Part shown: positions 37,495 through 43,723 of the stretch, one piece after another
Numbering within the stretch: the first letter of the stretch is position 1
Layout: each line of letters starts with the position of its first letter
Assembly (NCBI GenBank): GCA_021208645.1
Contig: JAJOJL010000111.1
Location: 1 to 43,723, forward strand
Source: Bacillus sp. (in: firmicutes)
Lineage (GTDB): Bacteria; Bacillota; Bacilli; Bacillales; Salisediminibacteriaceae
Direction of reading: 5' to 3'
DNA length: 43,723 bases
Position numbers and translations under genes: made by a program
Notes under the pieces: generated by a model
What the model saw: only the letters and a program-made list of their open reading frames with translations
Told to the model about the DNA's origin: nothing
The model's database searches: none

Positions 37495-38190
37495 TTAATC
37501 TCGGTTCATCATTACATACATGAGAATAAAACGTACAAGCTCCATAACAGCCACTAATGCAGCAGCAACGTACGTTAAAGCAGCAGCATTTAATACCTTC
37601 TTCGTCTCCCGCTCTTCATCGTTACGAATAACGCCAGCAGAGACTACCTGCTCCATGGCTCGGTTAGAGGCATTGAACTCTACTGGTAACGTTACTAATT
37701 GGAACAAAACAGCACCGGACATTAAGATGATACCTGCCAGTAATAAGTTTTGTGAATAAAGGAAAATACCTGCAAGGATTAAAATAAACGAAAAGTTTGA
37801 ACCAAAATTAGCTACGGGAACTAATGCATGACGGAATCGTAAAAATGCATACCCTTCCGCATCCTGTATAGCGTGTCCCACTTCATGGGCTGCAACGGCA
37901 GCACCTGCTACAGAGTTCCCATAATAATTTTGTTCTGAAAGTCGAACAGTTTTTGCCCTTGGATCATAATGATCCGTAAGTTTCCCTCTTACTGGTTCCA
38001 CATTAACATCATAAAGGCCATTGTCATTCAATATCTTTCTGGCAACTTGAGCACCAGTCATCCCTGAAGACGATGCTACTTGGGAATATTTTTTATACGC
38101 ACTTTTTACCTTCGCTTGAGCCCATAGGGGAATCAGCATTAAAATGGCAATGTAAATTAAAAAACCACCTAATCCTCCAAACATTGTCAT
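37495..38190 (-). CDS. yugP: Membrane zinc metallopeptidase YugP family
   Basis: 231 residues (225 in B. subtilis YugP). N-terminal membrane segment (FLIYIAILMLIPLWAQAKV), zinc-binding VAAHEVGHAIQDAEGY (HExxH type) at about residue 98, and two or three further membrane segments. The peptide substrate is unknown. In B. subtilis yugP is elsewhere; here it is between ypjB and ypjC. Intact. Confidence 0.85.
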   Translation of the reverse strand: MTMFGGLGGFLIYIAILMLIPLWAQAKVKSAYKKYSQVASSSGMTGAQVARKILNDNGLYDVNVEPVRGKLTDHYDPRAKTVRLSEQNYYGNSVAGAAVAAHEVGHAIQDAEGYAFLRFRHALVPVANFGSNFSFILILAGIFLYSQNLLLAGIILMSGAVLFQLVTLPVEFNASNRAMEQVVSAGVIRNDEERETKKVLNAAALTYVAAALVAVMELVRFILMYVMMNRD

Positions 38191-38284
38191 ACCTCCTGCT
38201 CACTATGTTAATTCTCTATTGTTGTCTTTATACATCAATTTTAGTCAAAGTTTGTGAATGTGTCAACGATATTGCTTCAACTTA

Positions 38285-39106
38285 CTATGGTGAGCGTCGT
38301 TTCCTCCGTTTCATTTCCCGTTCCTTTTCTTTTTCTCCCCAATACTTTTTCCATCCTGCATAACTTAATGCCATCACAATGGCTCCTCCAATAGTTAACA
38401 TGACCCAAATTAACGATGGATCAGAAGAATCTTCTTCTCCGCCATCATAAATAAATATGAGTTGCGTCTCTAAAGTATCTAGGTGACGAGTTATATCAGG
38501 ATCATCCAGTTTTTTCCCCCGTAGTTGTTGAAGAAATTTCACCTGAGAATCTACTTTTTGATAGGTTTCCACAGGTAACCGCACCGACCACGCTGGACGT
38601 ACCATTTCATAATTTTTCATGAATATGTTCATTTCATCTTGAAATTTACGTGAATTTTCTTCTTCAACAGCCTTTTGCATATTTTTGACAGGTGAAACTA
38701 GTGAATTCTTTGTATTTTGCCATAACTCTTTATAGGAGGCATCATAAACATCTACTAATAACCTTAGCTTCCATGCCTTTTCTACCCTGTCATCGTGAGC
38801 GAGGGAAACACTTACGACAGCTTCTAACGCTTCATTATAAACTGCTGTAATTGTTTGTAATTCTCTCATTGATAGACGATGCTCTGATGCCCTAATTTCT
38901 AAAAATTGATCGGAAAAATGCTCTAATAATTTTTTTGCTTCTTCGTAGTGACCTTCTTTTACATAGCGTAAAATTGTGTCACTCGTTTGATTAAGTTCCC
39001 GCCATATATTATTCTCCCGCTCAGCAACTTCTGCATTCCCTGTTTGAACCGGCCAAACGATTAAGAACGATAGAATGACAATTATATTAAGTAATCTTTC
39101 AGCCAT
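38285..39106 (-). CDS. ypjB: Sporulation protein YpjB
   Basis: 273 residues. Cleavable signal at the N-terminus (LLNIIVILSFLIVWPVQTGNAE), a helical external domain, then one membrane segment (LIWVMLTIGGAIVMALSYAGW) and a very basic tail KKYWGEKEKEREMKRRKRRSP. Matches B. subtilis YpjB in size, topology and position beside ypjA. A sporulation role is reported for the family; mechanism unknown. Confidence 0.85.
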   Translation of the reverse strand: MAERLLNIIVILSFLIVWPVQTGNAEVAERENNIWRELNQTSDTILRYVKEGHYEEAKKLLEHFSDQFLEIRASEHRLSMRELQTITAVYNEALEAVVSVSLAHDDRVEKAWKLRLLVDVYDASYKELWQNTKNSLVSPVKNMQKAVEEENSRKFQDEMNIFMKNYEMVRPAWSVRLPVETYQKVDSQVKFLQQLRGKKLDDPDITRHLDTLETQLIFIYDGGEEDSSDPSLIWVMLTIGGAIVMALSYAGWKKYWGEKEKEREMKRRKRRSP

Positions 39107-39258
39107 GCCTGTCCCTCCTCTAGTTCATACTCTATCGTATGAGAAGATGGACAAGAGTAGACCTGAAAACATAAAAGAGATTTTCAATTTTTTCTATTTG
39201 GCTACGTGAATTCACCATAACAGGTTTCATTTCCACTATAATTCCCTTTCAAACGGAA

Positions 39259-39852
39259 TTAAAGGTCTCTTTTTTTCAAGTGCTTGTTTAATAAATAGAC
39301 TGTTAGGAGGGAGAAAATACTTAGCCAAAACGTAAAATATGCAATTTCCTGGATATACATTCGAATGGAGCTACTGACCCAAGGATACATACCATAAATA
39401 TAATCAATAACGTCATTATGTAACGTCCATACAGCAACAACAGCCAGGTGCCAAGCTTTTATTCGGTAAAATGGAACATACAACAATCCTTGTACCGCCA
39501 TACCTAAATGGGAACCAATGAGCATATATTGTTGCCATGTTAGGGTATCTCCAGCTGCAGCTGCTGCCACAATCATTACAACTGCCCACACTCCATATTT
39601 TAAAAGAGTAACAGCTGCAAGTGCCTCCATCAGTGGAAGGTTTTTCTTAAATAAGAAACCTACTAGAACAATACAAAAAAACAAGCTTGCTGTTGGACTG
39701 TCTGGAACAAATATTAAAAAGTGGGTTGGTGTAATGGCCAATTGTGCTTTGTACCAAATAAAGCCGTAAATTGTTCCAAAGATATTTACCATTAATAAAA
39801 ATAATAAAAAGTATCGGTCACTTAAGTACCTCATGATATTTTCAAGCAACAT
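39259..39852 (-). CDS. ypjA: YpjA, DUF1405 membrane protein
   Basis: 197 residues with about six membrane segments (FLLFLLMVNIFGTIYGFIWY, HFLIFVPDSPTASLFFCIVLVGFL, YGVWAVVMIVAAAA, LTWQQYMLIGSHLGMAVQGLLYVPFY). The FVPDSPT and THNDV-like YIYGMYPWV motifs belong to the family. ATG has AAGGAAGATAATAAT upstream. Between qcrC and ypjB as in B. subtilis. Function unknown. Confidence 0.87.
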   Translation of the reverse strand: MLLENIMRYLSDRYFLLFLLMVNIFGTIYGFIWYKAQLAITPTHFLIFVPDSPTASLFFCIVLVGFLFKKNLPLMEALAAVTLLKYGVWAVVMIVAAAAAGDTLTWQQYMLIGSHLGMAVQGLLYVPFYRIKAWHLAVVAVWTLHNDVIDYIYGMYPWVSSSIRMYIQEIAYFTFWLSIFSLLTVYLLNKHLKKRDL

Positions 39853-39930
39853 ATTATTATCTTCCTTCTTCTAATTTTCTTTGATAGTTTTTCTACCCTT
39901 ACCTAATATGTATTATCTTAGTACTTTTAA

Positions 39931-39966
39931 AAAAAGCTGACTGAGTGATTCAGTCAGCTTTTTTCT
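39931..39966 (-). terminator. Intrinsic terminator of qcrABC
   Basis: AAGCTGACTGA / TCAGTCAGCTT perfect stem; minus-strand T7 run after it. It abuts the qcrC stop and separates qcrABC from ypjA. Confidence 0.85.
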
Positions 39967-40752
39967 TTATTCTTCTGGATCTTGACCATCGTTAGCAATA
40001 AACGCTGCCAAAATTTCAAGTTCTTCGTCTGTTCCTTCGAATTGGTCAGCTGGCATACCAGGTGCACCATTTACGATTATATCGATTACTTCTTCTTTCG
40101 TTAAATCGCTAGCAAATACACTTGGTGCTGCAGCACCACCTAACATGTCACCACCGTGACATGCGATACAGGATGCTTGTGTCGACCAAATTTCAAAGGC
40201 TTCGGACGTTTGATCCACCTCTATATCTTCCTGCATGGCTCCTTGTCGAGCAGCTGCTTCCCAATCGTGCTGATCAACGGACTCCCAAGTTAAGAAGATA
40301 ATAGAAATAACAGCAAGTAACATTATACCACTGGCAATAGGTCGCTTTATAGGGCGACGCTCCGGTCCATTATCTAACCAAGGTGCAAGTAGTAACGCAC
40401 CGAATGCAATACCAGGTATTACTACGGCACCGATCACAGTAAATTCACCAGCTGCAAACTCATACTTTAAAAGCTGATACAAAAATAAGAAATACCAGTC
40501 AGGCAATGGTATGTAACCAGAGTCTGTAGGGTCTGCAACACGCTCTAATGGAGCTGGGTGTGCCACAGTCAATATTAAATATCCAATTAAGAAGACAGCA
40601 CCAACCATCCATTCTTTTAATAAAAAGTTTGGCCAGAAGGCTTCTGTCTTTCCAGGGTATTCAGAATAGTCCTTAGGTATGTTTTTCATACGGTGTTCTT
40701 TTGCCGGGATACGAGAATCGCCGACAAATTTCATACCTTTCCCGCGATGCAT
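39967..40752 (-). CDS. qcrC: Menaquinol:cytochrome c reductase cytochrome b/c subunit QcrC
   Basis: 261 residues. Fusion of the C-terminal half of cytochrome b (PDWYFLFLYQLLKYEFAAG, IGAVVIPGIAFGALLLAPWLD) with a cytochrome c domain. The heme c site is CIACHG, and the axial Met may be in GAPGMPAD. Part of the Bacillus b6c-type complex that takes electrons from menaquinol to cytochrome c. Third gene of qcrABC, 31 bases after qcrB. Confidence 0.95.
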   Translation of the reverse strand: MHRGKGMKFVGDSRIPAKEHRMKNIPKDYSEYPGKTEAFWPNFLLKEWMVGAVFLIGYLILTVAHPAPLERVADPTDSGYIPLPDWYFLFLYQLLKYEFAAGEFTVIGAVVIPGIAFGALLLAPWLDNGPERRPIKRPIASGIMLLAVISIIFLTWESVDQHDWEAAARQGAMQEDIEVDQTSEAFEIWSTQASCIACHGGDMLGGAAAPSVFASDLTKEEVIDIIVNGAPGMPADQFEGTDEELEILAAFIANDGQDPEE

Positions 40753-40783
40753 AGCTTTCCCTCCTTTTCAATTCCTAACCATC

Positions 40784-41455
40784 TTACAATGGTCCGGAAA
40801 TTCCTTGCTTACGAATCATGTAGAAGTGAGCCCCCAATAACCCTAATAGAGCACCTGGTAAGAAGAACACATGGATGGCAAAGAAACGTGTTAGTGTTTG
40901 CGCTCCAATGATTTCTCCACCCGCTAATAACATTCTCGCAAATCCACCGACTACAGGGGCTGCTTCTGCGATTTCAAGTCCTACGACTGTTGCAAAATAC
41001 GCTTTCATATCCCACGGTAGTAAATATCCAGTAAAACCTAACCCCAACATAACAAAGAAAATAAGTACACCTACAACCCAGTTTAGTTCCCTAGGCTTTT
41101 TATAAGAGCCTGTAAAGAACACGCGTAACGTATGCAGGAACATCATAACGATAACTAAACTCGCACCCCAATGATGCATACCTCTAACAATTACCCCATG
41201 TGTTACTTCATTTTGCAAGAAATAAACAGATGCATGTGCATGAATAATATCTGGAACATAATACATGGTTAAGAACATACCTGATAAAATTTGGATTACT
41301 GTTACGAAAAACGTTAATCCACCAAAGCAATAAACAAATGCTGAGAAATGATGGGCAGGGTTAACGTGCTCTGGAACCTCGTGGTCAGCTATATCACGCC
41401 ACATTGGAGTAATATCCAGCCGTTCATCTACCCAATCATATATTTTTTGTAACAT
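40784..41455 (-). CDS. qcrB: Menaquinol:cytochrome c reductase cytochrome b subunit QcrB
   Basis: 223 residues (224 in B. subtilis), highly conserved. Four membrane helices. Heme ligands lie in GMHHWGASL and FFAIHVFFLPG. Cys in FVYCFGG is the residue known to bind heme c(i) covalently in the Bacillus complex. GYLLPWDMKAY marks the quinone pocket. ATG preceded by GGAGGCG. 24 bases after qcrA. Confidence 0.96.
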   Translation of the reverse strand: MLQKIYDWVDERLDITPMWRDIADHEVPEHVNPAHHFSAFVYCFGGLTFFVTVIQILSGMFLTMYYVPDIIHAHASVYFLQNEVTHGVIVRGMHHWGASLVIVMMFLHTLRVFFTGSYKKPRELNWVVGVLIFFVMLGLGFTGYLLPWDMKAYFATVVGLEIAEAAPVVGGFARMLLAGGEIIGAQTLTRFFAIHVFFLPGALLGLLGAHFYMIRKQGISGPL

Positions 41456-41479
41456 AATTACGCCTCCTTCCTACATCAT

Positions 41480-41986
41480 TTAAACAGTTCTCCGTTGAAC
41501 AGTTCCACCTAAATATATAGTGCCGTCTCGGACTTCTACCTCATAAATATCCAACGGTCGGGTTGGTGGTGTCCCCGCCACGTTTTTACCTGATTTTTCA
41601 AATCGGCCTAGGTGACATGGGCAGAAAAATTGATTTGGATGATCTTCACTGCCTTCCCAGCCAACGGTACAGCCTAAATGTGTACATACTGGTGACAGGG
41701 CAATTATGTCACTACCTTCTGCATACATCCAAGTTGTTCTTATTTGCTCAGAAGTATACCACGCGTCTTCCACTGTTACTTTAAAGTCAAAACGCTGTGG
41801 TTCATCTGTTAAATCATCCACAGTAGCTACTGGAACAAATTCCGATTCCCCTCCAGCTTCCAATGCTGGATCTAATGCAAAGCGAACCATTGGACTTATG
41901 GCACCAGCCACCATAAAACCACCTACACCCATCAATGTATAAGTTAAAAACTGACGTCTTGACACTTTATGTTCTTTCTCGCTCAC
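41480..41986 (-). CDS. qcrA: Menaquinol:cytochrome c reductase Rieske subunit QcrA
   Basis: 168 residues. A Tat-like twin-Arg signal anchor (VSRRQFLTYTLMGVGGFMVAGA) is followed by the Rieske fold. The 2Fe-2S ligands are CTHLGC and CPCHLG. First gene of qcrABC. ATG has GGAGGGAAATTCGTG upstream. Intact. Confidence 0.96.
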   Translation of the reverse strand: MSEKEHKVSRRQFLTYTLMGVGGFMVAGAISPMVRFALDPALEAGGESEFVPVATVDDLTDEPQRFDFKVTVEDAWYTSEQIRTTWMYAEGSDIIALSPVCTHLGCTVGWEGSEDHPNQFFCPCHLGRFEKSGKNVAGTPPTRPLDIYEVEVRDGTIYLGGTVQRRTV

Positions 41987-42142
41987 GAATTTCCCTCCTC
42001 ACATCCATGTTCTATTAGCACACAAAAAAAGATACTAAGACATACTCATGATAGCCCAAATTTTCTCCGTATGTCAACAAATTCTATTGAATGATTTTCT
42101 TTTTTTTTCACAAAAAAGACATATGTTTTCGTGTTGAAATAC

Positions 42143-42616
42143 TTATCTTTCTATTGGATCTTCCTGCCACTTGGATGTAATTAATGGTAATATTTGTTTC
42201 ATCTGTTGTGATATGATTTCTTTTGCATATGTATTATCCATGGACTCCAAAGACAAAGACGGGATCCATACTAGCATATCAGGTAATTCTTTTTCACTTT
42301 TCTTCCAACTTGCATCAGAAGTTATGTAGATGACATGCTTAAATCCATTTTCAAAAAAATGATTATCCCATGCCTTTAGCCTGGTAATCTTTGACTCCTC
42401 CCCTTCTTCTGTTAAATATGTAAAAGGGGCCATTTGAAATAATCTTCCTTTAAATTGCCTTTCTATTTCATCTACTAAGATAGATGTAAATTCCCCCATA
42501 GAAACAGTGCCCTTCACATCCTTGCTCCAGTTTATCGGGATTAGAGGGATGATAGCAGTGTCAACATATTCCTTAGAACTTAAGTACATGTCCATTTCCT
42601 GTGTTGTCCATTTCAT
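42143..42616 (-). CDS. ypiF: YpiF, DUF2487 protein
   Basis: 157 residues. Starts MKWTTQEMDMYLSSKEYVDTAIIPLIPI; other features are LVDEIERQFKGRLFQMAPFTYL and a C-terminal EIISQQMKQILPLITSKW. Size and position between ypiB and qcrA match B. subtilis YpiF. No signal peptide. Role unknown; context hints at a link to the cytochrome complex. AAAGGAGAGG precedes the ATG. Confidence 0.87.
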   Translation of the reverse strand: MKWTTQEMDMYLSSKEYVDTAIIPLIPINWSKDVKGTVSMGEFTSILVDEIERQFKGRLFQMAPFTYLTEEGEESKITRLKAWDNHFFENGFKHVIYITSDASWKKSEKELPDMLVWIPSLSLESMDNTYAKEIISQQMKQILPLITSKWQEDPIER

Positions 42617-42717
42617 TATTTTCCTCTCCTTTACTTATGTACATTTTCTAGGCTGTTATACCATAAAAATCATTTTTATGAAAGTTTAGCACAGCTTATT
42701 TAAGTCTTATCCAAAAG

Positions 42718-42742
42718 AAAAGCCCTTTGTTATAGGGCTTTT
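42718..42742 (-). terminator. Intrinsic terminator of ypiB
   Basis: AAAAGCCCT / AGGGCTTTT stem overlapping the ypiB stop, followed on the minus strand by TTTTCTTTTGG. Confidence 0.7.
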
Positions 42743-43275
42743 AAAGCTTTATATTGTTTTACTAGTTCATGAAAGGTCTTCTCGTCACCTTTGACTAACG
42801 CACGATCAATTTCCTCTTCTAACATAGATAACTGATGGGATCGAATTGATTGATCTAAAATCATTTCAGCCAGCAAACTATTTACATTTGCCTCTTCCTT
42901 ATTGACTGGAAGATACGGATTTTCCTCTAAAACTGCCATATACTGAGGAATGGATTGCTTATTTTTGAAATTGAGCTGTACGAAAATGTCTTCATTACGG
43001 TTTAAACGAATGTCATGAAAGGATTTTTCTGCATCCATCGTCACATGTTGATTTTTGTGAAAAGCAAATGGAACACTATCCACATCATTTGCTGAAATCA
43101 TCAGTGCTTTCGGACAATACTCTGCTTGTTCCACAAAGTGAACACGCTCCATTAAGATATCATCACTCATGAGAAAGTTTAATAACCAAGCACATTCTCT
43201 TCTTTTGAGTTGGTATTGATCGAGGAACCATTTTAAAAAATCACGTTTCTCCATTACAGGAACAGCATTATTCAT
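42730..43275 (-). CDS. ypiB: YpiB, UPF0302 protein
   Basis: 181 residues (179 in B. subtilis). Helical protein: KRDFLKWFLDQYQLKRRECAWLLNFLMSDDILMERVHFVE and a C-terminal ILDQSIRSHQLSMLEEEIDRALVKGDEKTFHELVKQY, matching UPF0302/IDEAL-type YpiB. ATG 43275 chosen because GGAGGGG lies six bases upstream; ATG 43293 lies before it. Known order ypiB-ypiF-qcrA is kept. Function unknown. Confidence 0.87.
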   Translation of the reverse strand: MNNAVPVMEKRDFLKWFLDQYQLKRRECAWLLNFLMSDDILMERVHFVEQAEYCPKALMISANDVDSVPFAFHKNQHVTMDAEKSFHDIRLNRNEDIFVQLNFKNKQSIPQYMAVLEENPYLPVNKEEANVNSLLAEMILDQSIRSHQLSMLEEEIDRALVKGDEKTFHELVKQYKALKAL

Positions 43276-43501
43276 CCTTTTCCCCTCCCTCATTTTCTTT
43301 AGGTATGACTCGAGGAAGACAGTCTACGTTGCATCGACGACCTAAATAAAGACTCTTTCATGCTCTCTGTTTACTAATAATATTCTCCACCAAGGAATAA
43401 AAATCCTTTAAAAAACAAATCTCTGTTTATTTTTTTGAAAATTCTTTTTATAGTGGGATCGGTTCCCCTAAAACAAGCATGGTCCTAGTTGGACCTTATG
43501 A

Positions 43502-43723
43502 TTATCGAGTAAGATAAATATACTGAGATCCATCGATCTCCCTCTTTGAGAGGAAGTTTATAAATAGTAACATATTTATAATCCGCTTTTCTACAATATT
43601 TTCTGGCTTATCATAATAATATGGGTCTACAAAACCTTTTATTCTTTCAATTAACTGTTCTTTTTCTATTGCATTGCCACTACTCAGAGTTTTTTTCAAC
43701 AACTCAACTATAAAAGGCAGTTG
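43502..43723 (-). CDS. Unknown protein, C-terminal part (runs off the right edge)
   Basis: The last 73 or so residues of a minus-strand frame are open to the window edge (PFIVELLKKTLSSGNAIEKE...NMLLFINFLSKREI). Helical and basic, ending GSQYIYLTR. I recognise no family. In B. subtilis ypiA (a TPR protein) would be here, and this does not look like it. The 226 bases to ypiB hold no clear gene. Confidence 0.45.
   Translation of the reverse strand, partial: QLPFIVELLKKTLSSGNAIEKEQLIERIKGFVDPYYYDKPENIVEKRIINMLLFINFLSKREIDGSQYIYLTR

Noticed and set aside
1..43723. CRISPR array, tRNA or rRNA genes, prophage
   Set aside because: No regularly spaced repeats, cloverleaf sequences, rRNA signatures or phage genes were found on reading both strands.

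Overview
The window is a low-GC Firmicutes chromosome segment, almost certainly from the Bacillaceae. Gene content and order follow the Bacillus subtilis ypiB-qcrABC-ypjA-ypjB / ypjD-dapB-mgsA-bshB1-bshA-cca-birA-panBCD-dinG-ypmB-aspB-asnS-dnaD-nth-ypoC / ponA-recU / yppC-yppE block. To its left is a less conserved mosaic with a thioredoxin, an amidohydrolase, cvfC, ydbST and sigI-rsgI. No rRNA, tRNA, CRISPR array, prophage or intact insertion sequence was seen.

Layout from the left. 1-2311: sigI-rsgI operon (minus strand) and the start of a secreted protein, each preceded by a SigI-like promoter. 2521-3480: MBL-fold hydrolase. 3486-3861: non-coding MITE-like element. 4030-5001: DUF2777-like protein. 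5076-9985: minus-strand genes ydbT, ydbS, a 67-residue protein, cvfC, a thioredoxin, a nicotinamidase-like hydrolase and ytzC. 10203-10832: cbpA-like CBS protein. 10903-13593: lipoprotein, yppE, racA-like gene and yppC. 13722-16970: recU and ponA (plus). 17266-22616: ypoC, nth, dnaD, asnS, aspB and ypmB. 22744-26722: a possible small gene, a secreted MBL-like protein that has lost its metal ligands, and dinG. 26862-30761: TPR gene and panDCB, with a second MITE-like element between panC and panD and a structured leader before panB. 30795-36415: birA, cca, bshA, bshB1, mgsA, dapB and ypjD. 36579-37451: ypjC (plus). 37495-43275: yugP, ypjB, ypjA, qcrCBA, ypiF and ypiB, then a partial unknown gene to the right edge.

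The genes cover cofactor and thiol biosynthesis (pantothenate, biotin ligase, bacillithiol), diaminopimelate and aspartate/asparagine metabolism, methylglyoxal formation, tRNA CCA addition, DNA repair and replication initiation (Nth, DnaD, DinG, RecU), wall synthesis (PonA) and the menaquinol:cytochrome c reductase.

Two things stand out. First, at least 17 single-base indels break otherwise conserved genes (sigI, rsgI, ydbT, pncA, yppE, yppC, ponA, ypoC, the ComEC-like gene, dinG, panB, panC, birA, mgsA). Many lie in homopolymers and essential genes are hit, so uncorrected sequencing error is the simplest explanation. I annotate these loci over their full reconstructed span. Second, two MITE-like elements share a GC-rich core of about 220-235 bp but have unrelated terminal inverted repeats. 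Both sit at the stop codon of a gene, in the same relative orientation, with target-site duplications. One of them has replaced the last codon of panC.
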